Source of the DNA: Acidobacteriota bacterium
Lineage (GTDB): Bacteria > Acidobacteriota > Terriglobia > Acidiferrales > UBA7541
Direction of reading: 5' to 3'
Assembly: GCA_003223245.1 (NCBI GenBank)
Contig: QHYI01000113.1
Location: forward strand, 1 to 55,413
Length of the DNA stretch: 55,413 bases
Below are positions 7,711 through 15,366 of the stretch, piece after piece. Under the pieces are notes generated by a model that worked only from the letters and a program-made list of their open reading frames with translations, made no database searches and was not told where the DNA came from. The translations under genes and the position numbers were made by a program. The first letter of the stretch is position 1; every line of letters begins with the position of its first letter.

Positions 7711-8643
7711 ATGCGCGTAAGAGTCCTCGGATCCGCAGCCGGGGGCGGCTTTCCCCAATGGAATTGTCAGTGTCCCAACTGTGGCGCTTTGCGGCGCGGC
7801 AAGATAAAAGCTCGTCCGCGCACGCAAACCCAGGTCATCTTCTCCCCCGACTCCAAGGTTTGGTTTCTGCTGTGCGCTTCTCCAGACCTGCGCCAACAAG
7901 TTCTCGCGGCACCGGAACTCGCTCCCCCTGCTGATAGACCTTCCCCGCCGATTGGCGGCGTGTTCCTGCCCAACGCTGAAGTGGATTCGGTGATGGGGCT
8001 GCTCCACCTGCGCGAGTTCCAGACCTTTTTTGTCTTCGCCACTCGCGGCGTGCAGTGCGTTCTTCAAAGAGAAAACCGGATCTTCGGCGTTCTAGAGCGC
8101 GCTAATCCTCCGGTGAAATGGCAAACCTTATCTGCAAAAGGGCGCCTCGGTTGTCATATGTCTGAGGATTCTTCCGGACCGGCTGACTTCATCTGCGCGA
8201 CGGTGCCCTTGGGTGGCTGTTATCCCGATTATGTCAGCGAAGAGATGCTCCGCGCAGTCCCGCCGGAAGAGGCGTCCATCGGCTTTGTCATCGAGCAAAG
8301 CGAGAAGCGCCTCTTCTTTGCTCCCTCGCTTTCAGGGTCTTCGGCGATGTGGAAGTCAGAAGTGGAATCCGCCGATGCCACTTTGATTGACGGGACCTTC
8401 TGGAGCGACGACGAACTGATGCGCACGGGCCGTAGCAGCAAAAGCGCGCGCGAAATCGGCCATGTGCCGCTGTCTGGGCCTGGCGGCCTGCTGGAGCAAT
8501 TCCCGACGAAAGGCAAAGGCCGCAAAATCCTGATCCACCTCAACAATACGAATCCCATTCTTGACGAAGACAGCGCGGAACACCGTATGGTGCTGGATGC
8601 CGGTTTCGAAATCGCCTACGATGGCATGGAGTTCGAACTATGA
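7711..8643 (+). CDS. pqqB: Pyrroloquinoline quinone biosynthesis protein PqqB
   Basis: Metallo-beta-lactamase-fold protein of PQQ synthesis, thought to act as a hydroxylase. The N-terminus (MRVRVLGSAAGGGFPQWNCQCPNC, with the CxC..C zinc site) and later blocks (LIDGTFWSDDELMRTG, IGHVPLSGPGG, KILIHLNNTNPILDEDS, AYDGMEFEL) are all present and length (310 aa) is normal. In the metal-binding loop the usual DHTAGLL reads DSVMGLL, so one expected histidine is missing; I cannot tell whether this is lineage variation or decay. It overlaps pqqC by 4 bases (ATGA). The later genes of the operon are damaged, so PqqB may no longer serve PQQ synthesis. Confidence 0.92.
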   Translation: MRVRVLGSAAGGGFPQWNCQCPNCGALRRGKIKARPRTQTQVIFSPDSKVWFLLCASPDLRQQVLAAPELAPPADRPSPPIGGVFLPNAEVDSVMGLLHLREFQTFFVFATRGVQCVLQRENRIFGVLERANPPVKWQTLSAKGRLGCHMSEDSSGPADFICATVPLGGCYPDYVSEEMLRAVPPEEASIGFVIEQSEKRLFFAPSLSGSSAMWKSEVESADATLIDGTFWSDDELMRTGRSSKSAREIGHVPLSGPGGLLEQFPTKGKGRKILIHLNNTNPILDEDSAEHRMVLDAGFEIAYDGMEFEL

Positions 8644-9218
8644 CCGTGCCAGTGGCAAGCACTCTCGAAAGGCCTTCCCTTTCCAAAGCCGAGTTCACCG
8701 CTGGCTTCCATGCCATTGGCGAAGAGCGCTATCACCACAAACACCCATTTCATCTGCTCATGCATGACGACAAGCTCACCCGCGGTCAGCTTCAAGCCTG
8801 GGCACTCAACCGCTACTTCTACCAAAACCGAATTCCCGTCAAAGACGCCGCGATTCTCGCGCGCAGAGAAGATCCGGCGTTCCGACTTGCCTGGCGCAAG
8901 CGGATTCCCGATCACGACGGCGACGGCACAAAGCCAGGCGGGATCGAAAGATGGTTGAAAGTCGTCGAAGCGACCGGCCTTTCTCGCGATCTCGCGTTGC
9001 GCGGTGACGGAATCCTTCCTGCCACGCGCTTTGCGGTGCAAGCCTATGTGGATTTCGTCTCCACCCGCTGGCATCGCGAAGAACAAGATAAAGCACACGC
9101 CGCTGTGCGCGCGAAGTGCGACATTCTCCGGGCGCAGCTCGACGCCCTGTATTTCGCGTACGTGAATCCCGGCTGGCCTCCTCCGGGCGCGTTGCAACCC
9201 GCCAAGGAAAATGCATGA
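8640..9218 (+). CDS. pqqC: PqqC-like protein with large in-frame internal deletion
   Basis: PqqC is the cofactorless oxidase that closes the PQQ ring. Here residues 1-140 match well (FHLLMHDDKLTRGQLQAW, NRYFYQNRIPVKDAAILAR, DHDGDG, GGIERWL, GILPATRFAVQAYVDFV), and the C-terminal helix (AVRAKCDILRAQLDALYFAYVNPGW) is also present, but the segment normally between them, about 50-60 residues with the LTELFAP, IHxxR and YFxxRL blocks, is gone at about 9060. The protein is 192 aa instead of about 240-250. The lost region holds active-site residues (the His/Arg and Tyr/Arg pairs), so it is expected to be inactive. The deletion keeps the frame and the ATGA overlaps with both neighbours. Confidence 0.88.
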   Translation: MTVPVASTLERPSLSKAEFTAGFHAIGEERYHHKHPFHLLMHDDKLTRGQLQAWALNRYFYQNRIPVKDAAILARREDPAFRLAWRKRIPDHDGDGTKPGGIERWLKVVEATGLSRDLALRGDGILPATRFAVQAYVDFVSTRWHREEQDKAHAAVRAKCDILRAQLDALYFAYVNPGWPPPGALQPAKENA

Positions 9219-9502
9219 GTGTGGACTTAAACAGCAAGCCGCGTCTCGCCGCAGGATGCCGTATGGGAGAAAACAATAATCAGCGCGTTCTGCTGATGCC
9301 GAAGCGTGCTTGGCGCCTTAACGGTCCGAGCTTGGAAATTGTTTCCCGCTGCGATGGCGAGCACTCTGTGGCCCAAATCATCGGCGAGTTGCAATCGATC
9401 TATTCCAAAGCCGAGCCGCACAAAGTCGAGCAGGACATCCTCGGCTATCTCGCGCTTTTGCAGAAGGAACGCGCTCTCGATTTCGAATCAGGCGCCGTGT
9501 AA
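9215..9502 (+). CDS. pqqD: PQQ biosynthesis peptide chaperone PqqD
   Basis: A 95-aa PqqD that would bind the PqqA peptide and present it to PqqE. The pattern KPRLAAGCRMGENNNQRVLLMPKRAWRLNGPSLEIVSRCDGEHSVAQIIGELQSIYS is complete, with the C-terminal GYLALLQKERALDF helix. The start ATG overlaps the pqqC stop (9215-9218). The frame is undamaged although the neighbouring pqqC and pqqE are broken. Confidence 0.92.
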   Translation: MSVDLNSKPRLAAGCRMGENNNQRVLLMPKRAWRLNGPSLEIVSRCDGEHSVAQIIGELQSIYSKAEPHKVEQDILGYLALLQKERALDFESGAV

Positions 9503-9508
9503 CACCCC

Positions 9509-9716
9509 TTGCCGCCTAGCCTGCCTAGCTCATAAAACCCGCTCGCCCTGGTCGCCGGACTCACGCATCGCTGCCCGCCTCCATTGCGTCTATTGCTCGA
9601 ATCCTCTCGAACTGCAATCGCGTTCGAACGAGCTCTCAAGTGAAGTTTGGTCCCGCGGCGAAGACTGGACGCAAGAACCTTGCAAATCCTGCGATCGCCG
9701 TACGCAGGATTTTGGG
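9509..9716 (+). pseudogene. pqqE: PqqE remnant, N-terminal part with stop, frameshift and internal deletion
   Basis: PqqE is the radical-SAM enzyme that cross-links Glu and Tyr of PqqA. A possible TTG start at 9509 is followed by PPSLPSS, a TAA stop (probably from CAA), then NPLALVAGLTHRCP, a one-base insertion in the next codons (ccgcctccat, one c too many), and then LHCVYCSNPLELQSRSNELSSE, the hallmark CxxxCxxC iron-sulfur region of PqqE. After EVWSR the sequence jumps straight to EPCKSCDRRTQDFG, which belongs to the C-terminal auxiliary-cluster domain, so roughly 250 residues are missing. An IS is inserted directly after DFG at 9716. Four independent lesions make this a clear pseudogene. 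Confidence 0.88.
9710..9716. repeat. Target-site duplication, left copy
   Basis: TTTTGGG directly precedes the TGT terminus of the insertion sequence; the same 7 bases follow the other end at 11234-11240. Confidence 0.88.
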
Positions 9717-9752
9717 TGTCGGCGGCGGCGAAAAACTGGTCCACTTTGGCGG
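9717..9752 (+). repeat. IS terminal inverted repeat, left
   Basis: Starts TGTCGGCGG and ends with TGGTCCACTTTGGCGG; pairs with 11198-11233 read on the minus strand, with 11 of the outer 20 and all of the inner 16 positions identical. Confidence 0.87.
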
Positions 9753-9842
9753 CAGCAGGTGGACCGGCGAGGTGGTTACGCTCTGTAGGGTAGTGGCCAC
9801 GTTGAGGAATGCGGGCCTTTGGTGTATCGGTCAGTTCTTTTT

Positions 9843-10622
9843 CTATGCTGGACGTTCCCCTTCTTTGGGGCCGTGTGCACGGTACGACCGGCCTTTAATC
9901 GTGAGGATGATCGCTCCCTCCACGATGCGATCGAGGAAAGCCATGGCCACGGGCCCATCGGGCAGATACTCTCCCCATTTTTCGAAGTCCACGTTGGTGG
10001 CGAGCGCGGTGGACTTCTTCTGGTTTCGCCGGGCGATGATCTTATAGAGCAGGTGAGCCGATTACGGGCTTGCCTCCCGCTCGATTTTGTCGCATCCGAA
10101 TTCGTCCACGATCAATAAGTCCGGACGCGCGTAGCGGCGCAGCTTTTCGGGAAGCGTTTTGTCCGCGAGCGAAGCGGTCAAATCCGAAATCAAATCGGCG
10201 GAGGTGCGATAGAGGACGCGATACCCATGGACACAGGCCTTTTGCCCCAGGGCCTGAATAATGTGACTCTTTCCAACTCCGCTCCAACCCACCAAGATCA
10301 CATTGGCGCGACGCCGGATGAAATCTCCGGTAGCCAACTCTTCGATCTGCTGGCGGTCAAAGGCCTTGGGGTTGAACTTCCAGTTGAAGCCTTCCAGGGA
10401 TTTGTCCTCAGCGAAGTGCGCTTCCCGGATGCGCCACTGAATGGAACGTTCGCGGCGAGCGTTGGCTTGCTCGCCGATGAGCTGATCGAGAAAATCCAGA
10501 TGCGAGAGATTCTCTTTTTCGGCTTTCGTGAGCAGTACATCCAGCGATTCGGGTCGGAACGGAATACCCAGAGTCGCAAAGTGGCTCAAGCACCGATCAC
10601 GTAGATGCGTCGCCTTGGTCAT
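9843..10622 (-). pseudogene. istB: IstB-like ATP-binding transposition helper, interrupted by a stop
   Basis: IstB is the AAA+ helper of IS21 transposases. From the ATG at 10622 the frame shows THLRDRCLSHFATLGIPFRPES, the Walker A GWSGVGKSH, Walker B LLIVDEFGCDKIERE, then SP followed by TAA at 10064-10062. The same frame continues without shift as SAHLLYKIIARRNQKKSTALATNVDFEKWGEYLPDGPVAMAFLDRIV and ends at a TAG at 9843, giving 259 codons, the normal IstB length. The family has glutamine (ESPQ) at the stop, so a single CAA to TAA change explains it. Without the C-terminal third (sensor region) the protein is probably inactive. Confidence 0.88.
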
Positions 10623-10895
10623 GTTCGGTTGGGTTCTCTTGTCGCGCACGCGCTCGCGGTAGCGTCGGCTCTGGACTTTTCGCTTGAGCGTCACACTCAT
10701 CAAGTCTGCATACACGTATATGCATATAGACATGAGTCGTATGCGCTTTTCTTTACCCCGCACAGTTGCCCGGTACTTCTGCTGCGCCTTCCATGCGGAC
10801 CACTCCCGCGCCTCCTCTCGACAGCGAGCACTGCAGTAGTGCTCCGAGGCTTGGTGAGGATGGAAGGGCTGCTCACATCCTTTCAGCAAACACAT
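10623..10895 (-). CDS. Small cysteine-motif basic ORF of the insertion sequence
   Basis: Frame-continuous with istB but carrying a separate kind of sequence: CLLKGCEQPFHP..EHYCSARCREEAREWSAWKAQQKYRAT..KEKR and QSRRYRERVRDK. The CxxxxC...YCSxxC arrangement suggests a small zinc-binding domain followed by a basic helix, as in short proteins I recall next to istB in other genomes. There is no stop between it and istB, so a fused product starting at 10895 or 10982 is possible. An AT-rich imperfect palindrome (10696-10736) interrupts the basic part. The role is unknown. Confidence 0.5.
10696..10736. repeat. AT-rich imperfect palindrome inside the IS ORF
   Basis: CTCAT (10696-10700), GTCT (10704-10707) and the overlapping TGCATA (10707-10712) are mirrored by TATGCA (10719-10724), AGAC (10728-10731) and ATGAG (10732-10736) around CACG. 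It is far more AT-rich than its surroundings and is translated in frame as SICIYVYADL. Confidence 0.6.
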
Positions 10896-11197
10896 CCGCG
10901 TTCGCGGCTGGCGCGCGAGAAGCACGCATCTGCTTGCCTCTTGATTTTGGGGAGCGTCTGTAGGACGTTCAGGAAGGCCCATGGGAGGTACTGCTCCCAG
11001 AAGCTTATGCCTCGGAGGGGAACTGCTAATTCCTCTCCGGGACGCAGCTCTTCGTTCACCGACCGTGAATCAGAAGTCCACGCGGCGCAAACACACTCTA
11101 CCTCAACTCATTCCTTGGCAGGGACACGATCGCTTGGCTCGCAACTCTTCCCCTCCACTTACCGCCACCGACTACTGGTGGTCCGGCCTACACTGGA

Positions 11198-11233
11198 CCG
11201 CCAAAGTGGACCACTCTCAATCCGCCACTAACA
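11198..11233 (-). repeat. IS terminal inverted repeat, right
   Basis: Read on the minus strand it starts TGTTAGTGGCGG and ends TGGTCCACTTTGGCGG, matching the left end at 9717-9752. Confidence 0.87.
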
Positions 11234-11240
11234 TTTTGGG
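11234..11240. repeat. Target-site duplication, right copy
   Basis: TTTTGGG directly follows the ACA terminus of the insertion sequence and repeats 9710-9716. Confidence 0.88.
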
Positions 11241-11432
11241 GGTTGCCGGTGTCAGGCCATTCGCGGGGACCCGTCCGCGACCGATCCTGTTTGCTCGCTC
11301 ACGCCGCAGCGCCCCAAGGTGCACGCAATCCTTACCAACGTGAACGCGCATGACGGCGTGGGGGCGAGGCTTGCCTCGCCCACCGCAGCTTTGCCCAAGA
11401 TCAGCTGGCTCGATCGCCCCAACCCTGCCTGA
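11241..11432 (+). pseudogene. pqqE: PqqE remnant, C-terminal part after the IS
   Basis: Continues the pqqE frame broken at 9716: GCRCQAIRGDPSATDPVCSLTPQRPKVHAIL, which is the end of the SPASM-type cysteine cluster and C-terminus of PqqE (family pattern DFGGCRCQA...TDPVC.LSP). It runs to a TGA at 11430-11432; the last 30 residues are not conserved and contain the GTGGGGGCGAGGC hairpin. It has no start of its own. Confidence 0.85.
11359..11383. terminator. Hairpin between convergent pqq and TonB receptor genes
   Basis: GTGGGGGCGAGGC / GCCTCGCCCAC form a strong GC stem with a two-base loop. It lacks a T-run, so it may be a REP-like hairpin rather than an intrinsic terminator. It sits about 70 bp before the converging TonB receptor stop. 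Confidence 0.4.
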
Positions 11433-11455
11433 TCTCGATTAGCCTGGCCTCGCGT

Positions 11456-13873
11456 TCAGTGACTTTTCGACCAGTGGTATCGCACGCCGCCCGAAAACAA
11501 AATCGGCGTGCCGATCTGCGGAATCGGAGTGGTCTGCACAAAGTATTCGCGATTCAAGGCATTCTCCAAATTCAAAAACCCACTCCAGCGTTCTCCTAAC
11601 GCGCGTGAAACTTCCAGATTGAGCACAAAGTAGCTCCCGAGTTTTCGTTGATTGAGGCTGTCGTCGAAGCGGTAGCTTTCGTATCGGCCTTCCAGGCTGG
11701 CGTCAGCCCATTTTGGGTGCGAATAAAGAACCCTTGCGCTGGTTCGATGCTTTGGCACCTGCGGCAGAAGATTACCGACAATCGCCGGATCCGCGGCAAA
11801 ACTCCCCACCACCGATTGGTTAAACATATACTTCGCGTCCAGTCCCCAGCGCTGTTCCAACCGGTAGCCGACCTCTGCTTCAGCGCCCTTGACGTTGGCG
11901 TAACCGAGATTTTCTCGTTGCTGGGTAATCAAGGTTGGCGTCGTGCTGATGGTTACATTCGAGACGACATTGTCCAACCGGTCCGCAAACAAGGTAGCTC
12001 GCCAGAAAATCCGAGACGTCACCTGCTGATTGACGCCAAACTCATACCCGTTTACGTGTTCTGGCCCCAGGTTGGGATTAGCGTTCGTCACCACGTTGCC
12101 GACGCGAAAAGAGCGATACAGCTCATCGAGCGTAGGCGCACGGAACCCCTGATAAAAAGCGCCTCGCACGGAAACAGCTCGCGTTGCTCGAAAAACCAAT
12201 CCAGCGCGCGAGGTCACGGTCGTCTTCGAAACGTCGGGAAATACCGTTGTCGTGGTCGTATTCGCAGGCAGGACGGTCTCCGTCTTCGAAGCGCCATAGT
12301 TTCGCCAATAATCCACCCGTGCTCCCGCGATGACATTCACCCGCCACCAAGGACTCCAGAAATCCTGAAAAAACCCTCCCCCGAACATTTGCTCGCCCGG
12401 GATCCGTCGCTCTCTGGTGATTGTCCCCGCAAAGGCGTTCTCATGATCCCGCGCATAGATCCAGCGTCCGTCTCCTCCGATCATCAAGACCTGGGAACCC
12501 GGGAGCGGCCGCAACCACTGACCATTTCCTCCGTAGCCATACGAAGGTTCGCCTTCTAGCAGCGTCAGTGTTTCGCTTTGCCGGTTTGGCGCAATTGCAC
12601 TGAAGCTGCTTCGGATTCTCTGGTCAAAGGAATAAAAATTCCCATGCCAATCGCTGCCACCGTTCGTGTGCGAACGCAATCCTGCCTGCGAAAACCCTTC
12701 TCTTGTGCCGTTGGTCTGGAGTGGTGTTCCGTTGTCACGAACCTCGTTGAAATAGCGTCCGCTTAGAAAAAGGAGCGTATTTTTGGACACCTGAGCGTCC
12801 ACGCGGCCGTTAACCGTTTCGTGCTGAGAAGCCGCGTTTACGTCTACCGCTCCGCGAAAGGCTTCCGGTGTGAGCTTGAACCCGTCGGTTCGAAACAAAT
12901 CTCCGCCTAGGCTGTAAGTGATCGGACCGCGCCGATCACCCGCAAAAAGATCCAGGTCGGCGGTTCCGCGCGTGCCCCCTAGCCCTTCCACTTCCAGCAG
13001 GGCTGCCGAAGGCCTTCGCGTCGTGATATCAATCGCTCCCGCCATTGCCGAGCTTCCATAGAGAGCGGAAATCCCGCCTTCATCGACCTCGATTTTGTCG
13101 ATTTGCATCAGCGGAATTTTTGACCAATAGACCCAACTCCCCACGGGATCATTGAACGGTACGCCATCGAGCAGCACCAAGGTTCGGCTCACGCCGCTTG
13201 CCCCAATCCCCCTCAAGGACACCCCCTGCGTCGTCGGATGAGAAACCAGGCTGCTCCCTCGCCGAAACAAGCTGAAGCTCGGCACCTGCCGCAACAAATC
13301 GTCGAGGGTCAGCGTCGCCGCGCGCGAAACATCTTTTGCCGACAGCACCGTCGCCTGCGCAGGCAAGTCGCCAAGTTGTTCGGCTGTGCCGGTCTCGGAA
13401 ACCACCACGGTTTCGTTCACAGGAAGAATTTGGAGGCTAATCTGCAGCGATTCCGCCGCCGCGCCTTCGCGCAATGTCACTTCCCGCGTGACCGGCTGAA
13501 ACCCGGGCGCCTCCGCACGCAGTGCGTACTTCCCCGCCGGCAAATCCGCAAAAGAAAATTTTCCGTCTGACCTTGCCACGGCATGGCGCTCCACGGACCG
13601 CTCGCCTGCTTTCGTTTCAACTTGGCGCAACGTCAGCGCAACCCCCGCGACCCCCTGCCCATCCGCGGTTCGCACAACCCCGTCAATCCAGCCTTGTTGC
13701 TTTTGATGGCTCTCAGCTTGCTGCTCCTGTCTAATCCCGAACTCCGCTCCAGGAATAGTTTCCGCAACTCCGAAGTTGCGGTGCGAGCTGGCAGCCGCCA
13801 GCACATTCACACCTGCGAAAACAGCAATCGATGATGCTCCCGCAACTCGTCGCAACGACTTATTCCAACTCAA
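11456..13873 (-). CDS. TonB-dependent outer-membrane receptor with N-terminal CarboxypepD_reg-like domain
   Basis: Signal peptide (VAGASSIAVFAGVNVLAAASS), a carboxypeptidase-regulatory-like beta-sandwich (GWIDGVVRTADGQGVAGVALTLRQ...DGKFSFADLPAGKYALRAEAPGF), a plug domain (LDDLLRQVPSFSLFRR..., TQGVSLRGIGASGVSRTLVLLDGVPFNDP, IDKIEVDEGGISALYGSSAMAGAIDITTR) and a 22-strand-type barrel ending YFVQTTPIPQIGTPILFSGGVRYHW. The substrate is not evident. An AAGGAG seven bases before a TTG at 13873 makes that the likely start; the ATG at 13903 lies upstream of this ribosome binding site. It converges on the broken pqq operon, which makes PQQ or a metal chelate conceivable substrates, but that is only context. 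Confidence 0.9.
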   Translation of the reverse strand: MSWNKSLRRVAGASSIAVFAGVNVLAAASSHRNFGVAETIPGAEFGIRQEQQAESHQKQQGWIDGVVRTADGQGVAGVALTLRQVETKAGERSVERHAVARSDGKFSFADLPAGKYALRAEAPGFQPVTREVTLREGAAAESLQISLQILPVNETVVVSETGTAEQLGDLPAQATVLSAKDVSRAATLTLDDLLRQVPSFSLFRRGSSLVSHPTTQGVSLRGIGASGVSRTLVLLDGVPFNDPVGSWVYWSKIPLMQIDKIEVDEGGISALYGSSAMAGAIDITTRRPSAALLEVEGLGGTRGTADLDLFAGDRRGPITYSLGGDLFRTDGFKLTPEAFRGAVDVNAASQHETVNGRVDAQVSKNTLLFLSGRYFNEVRDNGTPLQTNGTREGFSQAGLRSHTNGGSDWHGNFYSFDQRIRSSFSAIAPNRQSETLTLLEGEPSYGYGGNGQWLRPLPGSQVLMIGGDGRWIYARDHENAFAGTITRERRIPGEQMFGGGFFQDFWSPWWRVNVIAGARVDYWRNYGASKTETVLPANTTTTTVFPDVSKTTVTSRAGLVFRATRAVSVRGAFYQGFRAPTLDELYRSFRVGNVVTNANPNLGPEHVNGYEFGVNQQVTSRIFWRATLFADRLDNVVSNVTISTTPTLITQQRENLGYANVKGAEAEVGYRLEQRWGLDAKYMFNQSVVGSFAADPAIVGNLLPQVPKHRTSARVLYSHPKWADASLEGRYESYRFDDSLNQRKLGSYFVLNLEVSRALGERWSGFLNLENALNREYFVQTTPIPQIGTPILFSGGVRYHWSKSH

Positions 13874-14042
13874 TGAGGATCTCCTTGGTTGCAGTATAAC
13901 CATTCCGGAACGGACATCCTTCTGGCCCTTCCCTCACAGAGAACCGCAAGCATCGTATCGGAAGACCTGCGGCGAAGAAATGAAATAGCGGAGGGACAGA
14001 GGAGAGCTCACTTCGCCACAGCTTTTGCGCGGTGCCGCTCTC

Positions 14043-15197
14043 CTAGGCTTGGGAAGCCGTCTGGACCCGCCTCGGCTTTGCCACCACTCGCGAAACGAAG
14101 ACCAGACTCCCCAGCAGTACCACGGATCCGAATACAGAGAGCGTGTGCGGCGCACCGATGTGCTTCGCCACTCCGCCAGCCAGCAGCGCGCCAATCGGCT
14201 GCACGCCCATGAACATCGTGGCATACACAGCCATCACGCGGCTGCGCAACTCATCGGGCACGCGGTTTTGAATCAGCGTATTCGTCGCTGCCATCTGCGA
14301 GGTCGCCGCAAATCCCACCACGAACAGCACCACCACGCACAACCAAAAAACCTTGGCGCCGGAAAAAATCAGCAGCCCAATGGCGCACGTTGTCGAAGTC
14401 GTGGCAATCCAACGCGCCAGCCCTTTGTAATCCGTTCGGGCCGCAAAGTGCAACGCCCCCAGCACCGCCCCGACCCCTGCTGCGCTCATTAGGTATCCTT
14501 GTATCTTGATGTCCCCCTTCAAAATGTCCATCGCGTAAATCGGCATAAACACGGAATACTGCAAGCCAAAGAGGCTCAGCACGCTAAGCAACGAAAGCGC
14601 CGAACGCACTGGAAAATCACTCATCGCAAAGCGGAACCCCTGCACCAGACTCCTCAGCGGCCGCTCCTGACTCGGCATCGTTTGCATCCGTTCTATCTTC
14701 ATCATCAACAGCGCCACGATGACTGCTATAAAGCTCACTCCGTTCAGAAAAAAGCACCAGCCCTCTCCTACCCAGGCAACGGTAAAAGCGCCGATTGCCG
14801 GGCCCACCACGCGCGCGCTATTAAAGATCGAGGAATTCAGCGCAATCGCATTCGGCAGATCATCCTTCCCCACCATCTGCACCAGGAACGCCTGCCGGAT
14901 CGGCACGTCAAAGGAGTTCACCACGCCAAGCATGAATGCAATCACAACGATCACCCACGCTCCGTGCCAGCCCTGAATCTTGCCCATCAGCGTCAGCGCC
15001 GCCAGGACAAACGCCAGCACCATCGAAGCCGTCTGCGTAGTGATCACCCCGCGGTGCCGGTTGTAGTGATCGCCGATGTATCCGCCGAGCGACGAAAGGA
15101 ACAACAGTGGCACCTGGCTCGCAAATCCAAAAACGCCCAGCAGTACGGCGGAATGCGTCAGCTCGTAGACCAACCACTGCTGCGCGGTCGTCTGCAT
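14043..15197 (-). CDS. MFS_3-family transporter, start codon unclear
   Basis: A 12-helix major facilitator of the EntS-like MFS_3 type, probably a drug or siderophore exporter; motif A appears as GGYIGDHYNRHRG, and RVVGPAIGAFTVAWVGEGWCFFLNGVSF is typical. The first ATG (15197) falls inside the conserved start of helix 1: the open frame upstream encodes TRFRALQHRNFQLFIAGQLISLIGTW, which belongs to the protein, and stays open to about 15366. No ATG, GTG or TTG occurs there; only rarer codons such as ATT (15317), preceded by GGAGG, or CTG could start it. Either a rare start is used or the start was lost by mutation. Confidence 0.83.
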   Translation of the reverse strand: MQTTAQQWLVYELTHSAVLLGVFGFASQVPLLFLSSLGGYIGDHYNRHRGVITTQTASMVLAFVLAALTLMGKIQGWHGAWVIVVIAFMLGVVNSFDVPIRQAFLVQMVGKDDLPNAIALNSSIFNSARVVGPAIGAFTVAWVGEGWCFFLNGVSFIAVIVALLMMKIERMQTMPSQERPLRSLVQGFRFAMSDFPVRSALSLLSVLSLFGLQYSVFMPIYAMDILKGDIKIQGYLMSAAGVGAVLGALHFAARTDYKGLARWIATTSTTCAIGLLIFSGAKVFWLCVVVLFVVGFAATSQMAATNTLIQNRVPDELRSRVMAVYATMFMGVQPIGALLAGGVAKHIGAPHTLSVFGSVVLLGSLVFVSRVVAKPRRVQTASQA

Positions 15198-15366
15198 CCA
15201 CGTCCCGATAAGCGATATAAGTTGTCCCGCGATGAAGAGCTGGAAGTTGCGATGTTGCAGGGCGCGGAAGCGCGTGGAAACACTCTCGCGAAGGCGCGTG
15301 GATAGGGATGCGATAATTTTCCTCCACTCGTTCGATGCGGCAAATCTAAACCAGTGCCGTTCTTGC

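Larger units (their letters stand above)
9717..11233 (-). mobile_element. IS21-family-like insertion sequence lacking istA (1517 bp)
   Basis: Both ends begin with TGT and share a 36-bp inverted repeat (9717-9752 and 11198-11233) with 27 of 36 positions identical, including the perfect inner block TGGTCCACTTTGGCGG. The element is flanked by the 7-bp duplication TTTTGGG, and joining the flanks restores a continuous pqqE reading frame (DFG|GCRCQ). Inside is an istB-like ATPase gene with a premature stop and an upstream small cysteine-motif ORF, both on the minus strand. IS21 elements normally need the IstA transposase (about 1.2-1.5 kb); there is no room for it here, so the copy is non-autonomous and would need IstA from elsewhere. 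Confidence 0.9.

Noticed and set aside
9500-10064. Stop-codon reassignment, suggested by TAA at expected glutamine positions in both pqqE and istB
   Set aside because: TAA is used as a normal terminator elsewhere (pqqD), and both cases are in genes with other lesions, so mutation is simpler.
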